Shown here piece by piece: positions 40,601 through 47,524 of a stretch of DNA of 64,000 nt (its first letter is position 1; every line of letters begins with the position of its first letter). This DNA comes from Spirilliplanes yamanashiensis (GTDB taxonomy: Bacteria; Actinomycetota; Actinomycetes; Mycobacteriales; Micromonosporaceae), in assembly GCF_016863475.1 (NCBI RefSeq), contig NZ_BOOY01000008.1, forward strand, positions 1-64,000. The letters run 5' to 3'. The notes under the pieces were generated by a model. That model ran no database searches, was not told the origin of the DNA, and saw only the letters and a list, made by a program, of their open reading frames with translations. The position numbers and the translations under genes were made by a program.

Positions 40601-41867
40601 CTCCGTGCGCTTCCCCGCCATGACGACCGACCGGCTCGACATCCGCGTCGTCGCGTTCGACAGCCGCGTCTTCGACCGGCGCGGCAACCGGGCCGACGCG
40701 GTGCCCGGCTTCGCCGAGGTGACCGTCCCCGGCGTCGACCGGGCCACCGTCGCGCCGGAGTTCGCGGTGCCCTGCGGCAAGGGCCCGGTCGTCGAGCTGG
40801 ACGACATCCGGTTCCGCACCGCCGTCAGCGGCACGCTCGCCGACTACCTGTCCGGCCGGCCCCTGTCGGTGCGCATCTGCGACCTGTTCGCCGCCGACGA
40901 CCTGCGGCTCGGCGCGGGCGAGCACCGGCTGCGCAGCACGCCGTCGGACAGCTTCGTCGTGCAGGACGCCACCCTGCGCCCGACCGGCTGGGCCGCGGCG
41001 GCGCCCGCCGGTCAGCGCGCCACCACAGTGGACCGCTGGGACGAGACCGCGCGCGCGGTGACCGTCGCCCCCGGCGGGCAGGCGCTGCTCGTCGTGCCGG
41101 AGAACGCCAACGCCGGCTGGACCGCCCGGCTCGGCGGCGTCCCGCTCGCCGCCACCCGCGTCGACGGCTGGCAGCAGGCGTGGATCGTGCCCGCGGGCGA
41201 CGGCGGCACCGTCACCCTCGACTTCACGCCCGACCGCACGTACCGGGCCGGGCTCGCCGCCGGCGCCGCCGCCGTCCTCGTCGCGCTGCTCATGGCCGCC
41301 CTTCCGGTCCGCCGGCGGCGCCCGGTCGCGGCCCCGCGCCCCATCGGGGGGTACGCGGTGACGATCGCGCTCGCGGTGCTCGCCGTCGCGCTGGGCGGGG
41401 TGCCGGCCGCGGTGCTACTGATCGCCGCCGTGCTGCTGCGGCAGGTGCGGCCCCGCCTGCTCGTACCGGTCGCCGCCGCCGGGATGGCGGTCGCCACCGC
41501 CGTCACCGTCGTGGAGCGGCTGGCGGGGCACGGGCAGGCGGGGGCGTACGGCGCCCCCACCCAGCTCGCCATGCTCGCCGCCGTCTGCGCCGTCGTCGCC
41601 GCCGCCGTGCGGGTGCCCGGCGCCCCGCTCCACCAGCAGCCCGACGGCGACGAGGAGGCCCGCGGCGACGGTGGCGGCGGCCGCGACCTGGCCCACGCCG
41701 CCGTCCAGCCAGGTGAGCACCAGAACGGCCTCGACGGCGGCGGCCACCCAGACGGCGGCCATCGGCCGCAGCTCGGCGCCGGCGATCCGGGAGTACAGCA
41801 GGATCTGCGCGACGGCGAGCAGCAGGCCGGTCAGCGCGAACAGCCACAGCGGGGCGGACGCGGCTGA
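37614..41867 (+). CDS. AftD-like alpha-(1->3)-arabinofuranosyltransferase (DUF3367)
   Basis: This 1417-aa giant has about a dozen N-terminal membrane segments of the GT-C type, with FDTKLDLAVDPVGFMARSL near the start. A large external part holds two discoidin-like domains (around AALDGDDRTAWHSASFGDP and SAVDGDPRTAWLAD) and final membrane segments near the C terminus. Mycobacterial AftD (about 1400 aa) adds arabinofuranose branches to arabinogalactan and lipoarabinomannan. Micromonosporaceae contain arabinose, so a wall or lipoglycan arabinan is plausible. GTG 37614 overlaps the VWA stop. The last 80 codons run antisense through the flippase gene. Confidence 0.8.
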   Translation: MIGWLRERRWTVAGLAALTVLAFAQQPGRATFDTKLDLAVDPVGFMARSLHLWNPWATSGELQNQAYGYLVPMGPFFAAGQLLGLPVWFTQRLWCALLFGVAFVGVLLLARALRIGTEGSRHAAALAYALAPRMLTEIGTLSSEMLPAALLPFVLLPLVRVDRIGSPRRAAGLSALAVLAMGGINAAMVLLALVLPGLYLVTRRFTRDHLRLVAWWCAGVLSVVLWWFVPLLLLGRFSLPFLSYIESAATTTGVTSTFQVVRGTNQWVAYVVEGVPWWPAGWLLVDNPVLLVATAAVGGIGLVGLALPRLPERGFLMLGMLAGVVLLTVGFVGTLDSPLSGVARGLLDGPLAPFRNVHKLEPVLRLPLVLGFAHAVAAAARWRAAPARAWVAPAAVGLVVVVAAPAWLLHLRPGPGWTDIPAHWHQAADWLAEHDPAGRTLVVPGSGFGHYTWGRTVDEPIQPLARTAWALRNQVPLGSEGNTRVLDTVEAVLSTGRGSPALAGYLTRNGFRYLLLRNDLDRARTQAPPAAVLRAALAASPGVRLAASFGPPADARPEQRSPVDDTEAAPPAIEVYDTGAPVPRARTVDAADVATVSGGPESLLPALEQGLLAADRPAVLAGDGAGGTARVVTDGLRRRERNVGRVRDNVSQTMTADEESRQRRAALDLLPFEDEAHRTVAAYSGIRAVTASSAASYADAPGGGSQPSYQPFAALDGDDRTAWHSASFGDPRGQWLQVDLGTPRRIDAVGLSFVDDVRVGWPVARFALTTEYGTTEHDVGAGPYPLPPGGLVTTVRVTVLELAGDAVGGNVGIRSLTLPGVEPSRSLRAPADVGAGDGGPPAYAFTREHHARPACFPADGAVRCDPGLARVGEEPGGLDRLFRTPLTATYGLSVTAVARPGGRTPAPPEGVTAEASSWLAGDPRVGPWSAVDGDPRTAWLADIGDRDPRLRVRWDGEQRVDRLTFRLAGPPVAARPTVVEVLSPTEAHVADVRADGSVRFPAMTTDRLDIRVVAFDSRVFDRRGNRADAVPGFAEVTVPGVDRATVAPEFAVPCGKGPVVELDDIRFRTAVSGTLADYLSGRPLSVRICDLFAADDLRLGAGEHRLRSTPSDSFVVQDATLRPTGWAAAAPAGQRATTVDRWDETARAVTVAPGGQALLVVPENANAGWTARLGGVPLAATRVDGWQQAWIVPAGDGGTVTLDFTPDRTYRAGLAAGAAAVLVALLMAALPVRRRRPVAAPRPIGGYAVTIALAVLAVALGGVPAAVLLIAAVLLRQVRPRLLVPVAAAGMAVATAVTVVERLAGHGQAGAYGAPTQLAMLAAVCAVVAAAVRVPGAPLHQQPDGDEEARGDGGGGRDLAHAAVQPGEHQNGLDGGGHPDGGHRPQLGAGDPGVQQDLRDGEQQAGQREQPQRGGRG

Positions 41868-42791
41868 GTAGCGGCCGCCGCCGAGCAGCGGCAGCAGCCA
41901 CGACCCGGCGGCGGCGCACGCCACCACCACCGGCGCGTCCACCACGAGCACCGCCAGCAGCGCCGAGCGCACCGCGCCCCGCCGCACCGACGGGTCGGCC
42001 AGCCGGGGCAGCACCAACACGCCCACCGCCTGCGGCAGCCAGTAGGCGACCTTCGTGACGATGAGGCCGACCGCGTACACCCCGGACTGCTCCGCGCTCA
42101 GCACGTGCCGGGCCAGCAGGACGTCCAGGTTGAGCAGCAGCACCAGGCCGATCGTCGCGTACGCGGCGTGCGACACCCGCCGCACCAGCGCCCGCGACGG
42201 CACCCCCGGCACCGGCCGCCCGCACAGCAGCCACCCGAACACCGTGCTGGCCACCATCCCGGCGGCCACCCCGACCAGCACTGCGGCGGGCGTGCGCCCC
42301 ACCACCAGCCCCGCGATGCCGCCCCCGGCCCGGCCCACCGTCTCCACCCCGAGCAGCAGCGCCAGCGTCCCGAACCGCTGCCGGCCCTGCAAGACTCCCG
42401 CCAGCGCCCCGGCCACGGGGAACGGCAGCAGCGCCAACGGCAGCACCAGCGCCGCCGACCACCCCGACAGGTGCAGCACCGCGGTCAGCGCGGGCGCCGC
42501 CAGCGCCACGACCCCCGCCACGGCGACGCCGACCGCCAGCCCCAGCCCGACCGACCCGCGCAGCGCCGCCCGCCCGCCACCGGTGCCCGCCACGTGCAGC
42601 GCGATGCCGGTCTGCGCGCTCATCGCCGGCACCACCCCGATGACCAGCAACGCCATCAACGCACTCAGCTCGCCGAACGCCGGCACGTCCAGCAACCGCG
42701 CGGCCACGATGGTCAGCAGATAACTGGCGGCGTTCGCGCCGAGCAGCACGGCGGAGACGCCGACCGCACGGCGGTGCGCGGAGCCGGCCAT
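41415..42791 (-). CDS. Polysaccharide-exporter-like (MOP/flippase) membrane protein
   Basis: The 458-aa product has about 12 hydrophobic helices through residue 390, with the lipid-flippase style opening AVGVSAVLLGANAASYLLTI. The last 65 or so residues (GHPHGGGDDGADGGEHGEL...) are low in hydrophobicity. They are simply the antisense of the AftD-like gene's end, so the true functional end is near 41,620. Family and context suggest it flips a polyprenyl-linked sugar for the neighbouring transferases. The ATG at 42791 faces the start of the next + strand gene, 44 bases away. Confidence 0.7.
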   Translation of the reverse strand: MAGSAHRRAVGVSAVLLGANAASYLLTIVAARLLDVPAFGELSALMALLVIGVVPAMSAQTGIALHVAGTGGGRAALRGSVGLGLAVGVAVAGVVALAAPALTAVLHLSGWSAALVLPLALLPFPVAGALAGVLQGRQRFGTLALLLGVETVGRAGGGIAGLVVGRTPAAVLVGVAAGMVASTVFGWLLCGRPVPGVPSRALVRRVSHAAYATIGLVLLLNLDVLLARHVLSAEQSGVYAVGLIVTKVAYWLPQAVGVLVLPRLADPSVRRGAVRSALLAVLVVDAPVVVACAAAGSWLLPLLGGGRYSAASAPLWLFALTGLLLAVAQILLYSRIAGAELRPMAAVWVAAAVEAVLVLTWLDGGVGQVAAAATVAAGLLVAVGLLVERGAGHPHGGGDDGADGGEHGELGGGAVRPRLPVPRQPLHDGDGGGDRHPGGGDRYEQAGPHLPQQHGGDQ

Positions 42792-42812
42792 CCACGCACC
42801 CTATCGGCCGCC

Positions 42813-42826
42813 CTACCTCCCGGTAA
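42813..42826 (-). promoter_or_regulatory. TTACCG-N3-GGTAG motif, site 2
   Basis: On the - strand it reads TTACCGGGAGGTAG. It lies in the 44-base gap between the divergent flippase and glycosyltransferase-like genes, so a bound factor could act on both. Confidence 0.5.
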
Positions 42827-42835
42827 CCTTCCGGC

Positions 42836-44800
42836 GTGACGGAACGCGGGACGCGCGGGTGGGTGCTGCCGCTGGCGGCCGCCCTGCCGGCGCTCGCGAT
42901 GCTCCTGCCGGTGCTGCGCCCCGGCTTTGTCCTGCGCTACGACATGGTGTTCACCCCCCGCCAGCCCCTGCTGCCCGAGTCCGTCGGCCTCGGCCCCGCC
43001 CTGCCCCGCGCCGTCCCCGCCGACGCCGTGGTGGCCGTGCTGACCTCGGTGCTGCCCGGCGAAATCGTCCAGAAGGCCGCCCTGCTGCTGCTCGTCTGGG
43101 CGGCGGCCCTCGGCGCCGCCCGCCTGCTGCCGACCCTGCCCACCCAACTGGCGGCCGGCGCCGCGTACGGCTGGAACGCCTACGTCGCCGAACGCCTCCT
43201 CATAGGCCACTGGTCCCTGCTGCTCGCGTACGCCGCATTGCCCTGGACCGTCGCCGCGGCCCTGCGCCTACGCGACCGGGCCGACCCGCACACCCTCGCC
43301 CGCCTCGCCCTCGCCCTGGCCCCGGCGGCCCTGGTCCCCACCGGCGGCGTCCTGTCCGCCGCGGTGGCCCTCGCGGCGGCGGGCCGCCGCCGCGCCCTGC
43401 CGACCGCCCTGCTCGCGGCCACCCTGAACGCCCCGTGGTGGGTGCCCGCGGTCTGGCACGGCTCCGCCGCCACCTCCGACCCCGCCGCGGTCGCCGCCTT
43501 CGCCTCCCGCTCGGAGGGGCCCGGCGGCGTCCTCGCGGCGGTCCTGGGCCTGGGCGGCATCTGGAACGCCGCCACCGTCCCACCCGGCCGGCACGGCCTG
43601 CTCGTGCCTTTGACGGCCTTGCTGGTCGTGGCCGGCACGCTGTACGGGTTGCGCCCGCTCGCCGCCGTGTGGGGGCGGCGGGTGGTCGTGTCGCTCGGCG
43701 TCCTGGCTGTGCTGGGCCTGGTGCTCGCGGTGTTCTCGGCTGTGCCGGGTGGGGCTGGGTTGCTGCGGGGGGTCGTCGACACGGTGCCGGGGGCGGGGCT
43801 GCTGCGGGACGCGCAGAAGTGGGTGGCGTGGTGGGCACTGCTGGCGGCGCCGGCCTGCGCGATGGCGACGACGCGCCTGGCGGCGGTGGCGCCGCGCGCC
43901 CTCACCGGCCCATTCGCCGCCCGACCCACGGACCCACACCCCTCGCCCCCCGCCACCTCATCCCCCACCTCGCCCGCCGCCCCTGCCTCGGCCGCCGCGG
44001 TCTCTCCCGCCTCGCCCGCCGCGGTGTCCTCCGCCTCCACCGCCGCCTCCACCGCCGCCTCCACCGCCGCCTCCACCGCCGCCTCCCCCATCTCGTCCCG
44101 GGTCGTTTCGCCACCGAGGGTGGATTCGGGCGCGGGCGGGTCGCCGGGGGCGCGGCTGGTGCGGGCCGCGGTGGCGCTCGTGGCGATCCTGCTGCCGGTG
44201 GTCCTGCTGCCCGGGCTCGCGCTGGGCGCGGGCGGCCGGCTGGAACCCGTGCGTTACCCCGCCGAATGGTCCACCGTGCACGACCTCCTGGCCGCCGACG
44301 AGCGACCCGGCGACGTCGTCGTGCTGCCGTGGCAACCGTTCCGGCGGTTCGCCTGGAACGACGACCGCGTCCAGCTCGACCCGGCGCCCCGCCTCCTGCC
44401 GTACGGCGCGATCGTGGCCGACGCCCTCACCGTCGGCGGCGTCACCGTCCGCGGCGAGGACCCCCGCGCCGCCCGCGCCGAGGCCGCCGTCGCAACCGGG
44501 GACTACGGCGCCGCGGGCATCGGCTGGGTCCTCGTCGAGCGGGGTACGCCCGGCGACCTGCCCTCCCTCGCCGGGCTCGACGTCGTCCACAGCGGAGAGT
44601 GGCTCACGCTCTACCGGGTGCCCGGCGCCGTCGCGGCGGCCCCGCGCGGCGGCCCGCCGGTCGTCCCGGTGATCGCGGCCGACGTGCTCGCCGTGCTGGT
44701 GCTGCTGGCCGCGGTGGCAATCGTGACCCGTGATCTGTTGCACAGGAGGTTACCGGTCGGTAGATTGAGCGCCGTATATGGCAGCCGGAGAGGCGGATGA
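42836..44800 (+). CDS. Multipass GT-C-like membrane protein of the arabinan locus
   Basis: This 654-aa protein has about ten membrane helices in the first 340 residues. A Ser/Ala/Thr/Pro linker (about 365-415) encoded by a tandem repeat follows, then another membrane helix and an extracytoplasmic domain (GDVVVLPWQPFRRFAWND...). A final helix ends the protein. By size and place it resembles mycobacterial Rv0226c, next to a GT4 enzyme, a methyltransferase and a DUF3068 gene. The catalytic Asp typical of GT-C loops is not certain. GTG 42836 is the start, and the stop overlaps the 57-aa gene (ATGA). Confidence 0.7.
   Translation: MTERGTRGWVLPLAAALPALAMLLPVLRPGFVLRYDMVFTPRQPLLPESVGLGPALPRAVPADAVVAVLTSVLPGEIVQKAALLLLVWAAALGAARLLPTLPTQLAAGAAYGWNAYVAERLLIGHWSLLLAYAALPWTVAAALRLRDRADPHTLARLALALAPAALVPTGGVLSAAVALAAAGRRRALPTALLAATLNAPWWVPAVWHGSAATSDPAAVAAFASRSEGPGGVLAAVLGLGGIWNAATVPPGRHGLLVPLTALLVVAGTLYGLRPLAAVWGRRVVVSLGVLAVLGLVLAVFSAVPGGAGLLRGVVDTVPGAGLLRDAQKWVAWWALLAAPACAMATTRLAAVAPRALTGPFAARPTDPHPSPPATSSPTSPAAPASAAAVSPASPAAVSSASTAASTAASTAASTAASPISSRVVSPPRVDSGAGGSPGARLVRAAVALVAILLPVVLLPGLALGAGGRLEPVRYPAEWSTVHDLLAADERPGDVVVLPWQPFRRFAWNDDRVQLDPAPRLLPYGAIVADALTVGGVTVRGEDPRAARAEAAVATGDYGAAGIGWVLVERGTPGDLPSLAGLDVVHSGEWLTLYRVPGAVAAAPRGGPPVVPVIAADVLAVLVLLAAVAIVTRDLLHRRLPVGRLSAVYGSRRGG
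44033..44080 (+). repeat. 12-bp tandem repeat inside the GT-C-like gene
   Basis: Four perfect copies of GCCTCCACCGCC, followed by a fifth decaying copy, encode Ala-Ser-Thr-Ala units in the linker. In-frame slippage would change linker length without breaking the gene. Confidence 0.9.
44750..44763 (+). promoter_or_regulatory. TTACCG-N3-GGTAG motif, site 3
   Basis: TTACCGGTCGGTAG, inside the last codons of the GT-C-like gene and 33 bases before the DUF2613-type gene. It matches site 1 at 13 of 14 bases. Confidence 0.45.
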
Positions 44801-44970
44801 CGATGCGAATCGTGGCGGGAATTGTGATCTCGGCCGTGGTTGGCGTGGCGCTGGCCGTGACGGCGTCGTACGCGCTCGCCACGTCGAACGCGCCCGACCG
44901 GGAAGTCGAGGACGCCATCACCACCGGCAACCTCCGCGCCGGCGTCGTGGTGGAGTACGGCACCCGCTGA
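44797..44970 (+). CDS. Small exported or membrane peptide, DUF2613 type
   Basis: This 57-aa product starts at ATG 44797, overlapping the previous stop (ATGA), with GGAGAGGCGG as ribosome site. It has one hydrophobic helix at about residues 5-25 (VAGIVISAVVGVALAVTASY). A short polar domain ending AGVVVEYGTR follows. It resembles the mycobacterial small protein Rv0236A, which lies beside aftD and has about the same length. The function is unknown. The short length makes it easy to miss in annotation. Confidence 0.7.
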   Translation: MTMRIVAGIVISAVVGVALAVTASYALATSNAPDREVEDAITTGNLRAGVVVEYGTR

Positions 44971-45538
44971 GCCGCACGACCCTCCTGCCGCCGGCATCAC
45001 CGGCGGCGGTCGAGGCACGGCATGACCCGGCGGCCGGAGGATCCACCCAGAGCCGGGATGCGGGCCGGAGCACCGGAATGAGGCGGGGTTGGCCCTGCGG
45101 CCGGGCATCGGGTCAGCGAGGCGACGCCGCTACCGGGCGCGATATCGGATCACGGCGGCAGCATCCCGAACCCCACCCTGGCCACCGCCGGGGCGGGGCC
45201 ACGGTCGCCGGTAGGCCCGCCACCGCCAACAGGACCGCGACCACCGCCGAGACCGCGACCACCTCCCGGACCACGACCACCGGGAAGACGGTGACCACCG
45301 GCAAGACCGCGGCCGCGACCGCCGGCAAGACCGCGACCGGTGACGTGACCGCCGCCACCGCCGGCAGAACCGTCGCCGCAAGCAGGGCCACTGGCACCCG
45401 CCGGCAGAACCACGACCACCACGCGGTGCGAGACCGCCTCAACCGCCCCCGCGCTTGCGGCCTCCATGGTCATTCGTGCCGGAAGGCTGGACCGGCCGCC
45501 GCGGGCAGAGACACCCCGCCGCAGCGCCAAGAGCAGCC
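44971..45538. other. Gene-free stretch with degenerate GC repeats
   Basis: No convincing gene is present in these 568 bases. From about 45,180 to 45,430 the sequence is made of imperfect units like ACCGCCGGCAAGACCGCGACC. They give repetitive Thr/Ala/Lys/Gly or Val/Ala open frames on both strands. I found no promoter or sharp terminator. It looks like expanded low-complexity DNA between the convergent DUF2613 and GT4 genes. Confidence 0.6.
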
Positions 45539-46666
45539 TCAGGCCGGTACCGGCCGGCGCTCCCGGACCGGTGTGGCCAGGACCCCGTCGATGACCCGCG
45601 CGAACGCCGCAGCGCTCTCGTCCCAGTCGTGCCGGCGGGCGAAGCGGCGGCCCTCGCCGCCCATGCGCACCCGGAGCATGCCGCAGCGCAGCAGGAGTTC
45701 GACGTCGGCGACGAAGTCGTCCGGGTCGTCGGCGAGGAGGCCGGTGTGGTTGTGCTGAATGGACTCGCGGACGCCGCCCGCGGAGCGGTACGCCACGGAC
45801 GGGACGCCGTGGGCGGCGGCCTCCATGACGACGATGCCCCAGCCTTCCTTGACGGACGGGATGACGTGGACCCAGGAGCGGGCGAGCAGTTCGTGTTTGG
45901 TCTGTTCGTCGACCCAGCCGTGGAAGTGGACGACGTCGGCGACGCCGAGGGTGGTCGCGTACGCCTCCAGGGTGTCGCGCCAGTGGCCGCGGCCGACGAT
46001 GTCGAGGCGCAGGGCGGGCCAGCGGGCGCGGAGGCGGGCGACGGCGTCGATGGCGTGTTCGAGGCGCTTGTGGGGGACGAGGCGGCTGACGGCGACCAGG
46101 GTGGGGACGGTGCTGCGCGGGGTGACGGTGGCGGGCACCGGGTCGAGGCCGTTGGGGACGACGGCGACGCGGGTGGCGTCGACGCCGAGGGCGACGAGTT
46201 CGGCGCGGGTGGTCTCGGAGACCGTGACGTACTGGGAGCGGCGGTAGACGTACGGGGCGACGCGGGATTCGATCCACCAGCCGAAGCGGCCGACGGTGGC
46301 GCCGTACGTGGTGATCCACTGTTCGCGGTGCAGGTGGTGGACGAGCATGACGACGGGGCGGCGGGTGACGAGCCGGCAGAAGAACGGCAGCCCGTTCTGG
46401 ACCTCGATGACGAGGTCGGGCCGGTGCAGCACGGTGATCAGCATGGCCCACAGGTAGACCGTGTACATGCCGCCGCGGCGCAGGAAGGTGACGCCGTCGG
46501 CGACGGTGTCGCCGGGGGCGTTCTCGTGGCGGGGGCAGAGGATCGTGACGTCGTATCCTCGCTCGGCCAGGCCGCGCGCGATCTGCTCGACGTACCGTTC
46601 GGAGCCGCCGCCGGACGGGTGCGACGTGTCGCGCCAGTTCGCGACGAGCACCCGGGGCGCGGTCAC
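45539..46666 (-). CDS. GT4-family glycosyltransferase
   Basis: This 375-aa GT-B enzyme transfers a sugar from a nucleotide-sugar to a lipid or glycan acceptor in the cytoplasm. The N-terminal acceptor domain opens VLVANWRDTSHPSGGGSE. The donor domain has LVAVSRLVPHKRLEHAI, the family EX7E motif region in SVKEGWGIVVMEAAAHGVP, and GLLADDPDDF. It resembles mycobacterial Rv0225 by neighbourhood. The start is GTG 46666. It is divergent from the methyltransferase across four 21-bp repeats. Confidence 0.85.
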   Translation of the reverse strand: MTAPRVLVANWRDTSHPSGGGSERYVEQIARGLAERGYDVTILCPRHENAPGDTVADGVTFLRRGGMYTVYLWAMLITVLHRPDLVIEVQNGLPFFCRLVTRRPVVMLVHHLHREQWITTYGATVGRFGWWIESRVAPYVYRRSQYVTVSETTRAELVALGVDATRVAVVPNGLDPVPATVTPRSTVPTLVAVSRLVPHKRLEHAIDAVARLRARWPALRLDIVGRGHWRDTLEAYATTLGVADVVHFHGWVDEQTKHELLARSWVHVIPSVKEGWGIVVMEAAAHGVPSVAYRSAGGVRESIQHNHTGLLADDPDDFVADVELLLRCGMLRVRMGGEGRRFARRHDWDESAAAFARVIDGVLATPVRERRPVPA

Positions 46667-46667
46667 A

Positions 46668-46751
46668 GGGCCACCCGAACGACGAGACGAGCCACCCGCA
46701 CGACGAAACAGGCCACCCGCACGACGAAGCGGGCCACCCGCACGACGAAGG
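46668..46751. repeat. Four 21-bp tandem repeats between divergent genes
   Basis: Units start at 46668, 46689, 46710 and 46731, with the core GCCACCCGCACGACGAA. Two units share 18-20 of 21 bases with their neighbours and the first has one more change. They begin two bases from the GT4 start and end seven bases before the methyltransferase ATG, so they fill the whole intergenic gap. They could be tandem binding sites or a translated relic. Confidence 0.85.
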
Positions 46752-46758
46752 AGGGGCG

Positions 46759-47481
46759 ATGACGCACGAGGCGACGTTGCGGCGTTCCGTGGGGCTGTTC
46801 CGCGCGTTCCTGGTGGAGCAGACCGACCCGGACCGGTTCTACCGCACCCTGGCGGACGACTCGGTGGCGCAGCTGCGGCGCTACACCCCGCTGGTGGGCC
46901 GCACGGTGCTGGACGTGGGTGGCGGGCCGGGCTACTTCACGGAGGCGTTCGCTGCGGCCGGCGCCACGTACGTGCGGCTGGAGCCGGAGGCGGGTGACAT
47001 GCCGGGCGGGGCGGCCGGGGCGGGGGTGCTGCGCGCCAGCGGGATGGAGCTGCCGATCCGCACCGGGGCGGTGGACGTGTGCTACTCGTCCAATGTGCTG
47101 GAGCACGTGCCGGACCCGCCGCGGATGCTGGACGAGATGGTGCGGGTGACCCGGCCGGGCGGCACGGTGTTCGCCTCGTTCACGCCGTGGTGGTCGCCGC
47201 ACGGCGGCCACGAGACCGCGCCGTGGCACTACCTGGGCGGGGAGTACGCCCGGCGACGGTACGTCCGGCGTACCGGGCGCCAGCCCAAGAACCGCGTGGG
47301 TCACAGCCTGTTCCCCTTCTCGGTGGCGGCGGCCCTGGCGTGGGCGCGCGGCACCGAGGGCGCGACGGTCGTCGACGTCCTGGCGCGCTATCACCCGCGG
47401 TGGGCACAGTGGATCGTCCGGGTCCCGGTCGCCCGGGAGGTGCTGACGTGGAACGTCGCTCTGGTGTTGCGCCGCCGGTGA
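46759..47481 (+). CDS. Class I SAM-dependent methyltransferase
   Basis: The 240-aa product has the SAM-binding motif I TVLDVGGGPGYFTEAF near residues 49-64. The acidic motif II follows, in YVRLEPEAGDM. The Methyltransf_11 continuation is SSNVLEHVPDPPRMLDEMVRVTRPGG. Next to a GT4 enzyme and a DUF3068 protein it resembles mycobacterial Rv0224c. Sugar or lipid methylation in the envelope pathway is likely, but the acceptor is unknown. GGAGGGG precedes the ATG. Confidence 0.85.
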   Translation: MTHEATLRRSVGLFRAFLVEQTDPDRFYRTLADDSVAQLRRYTPLVGRTVLDVGGGPGYFTEAFAAAGATYVRLEPEAGDMPGGAAGAGVLRASGMELPIRTGAVDVCYSSNVLEHVPDPPRMLDEMVRVTRPGGTVFASFTPWWSPHGGHETAPWHYLGGEYARRRYVRRTGRQPKNRVGHSLFPFSVAAALAWARGTEGATVVDVLARYHPRWAQWIVRVPVAREVLTWNVALVLRRR

Positions 47482-47482
47482 G

Positions 47483-47511
47483 CCGGCGGCCCGCGGTGGG
47501 CGGGCCGCCGG
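47483..47511. terminator. Bidirectional hairpin between convergent genes
   Basis: A perfect 12-bp stem (47483-47494 with 47500-47511) closes a 5-base loop, just after the methyltransferase stop and before the DUF3068 stop. There is no T tract. Confidence 0.7.
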
Positions 47512-47524
47512 GCCGGCGACCGGT

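Noticed and set aside
35889-41867. A single 1992-codon open frame spanning the VWA gene and the AftD-like gene
   Set aside because: The first 570 codons are an out-of-frame reading of the VWA gene. The real AftD-like start is GTG 37614, overlapping the VWA stop.
45113-45442. Val/Ala-rich hydrophobic 109-codon frame on the - strand
   Set aside because: It arises from low-complexity repeats, has no ribosome site and no family similarity.
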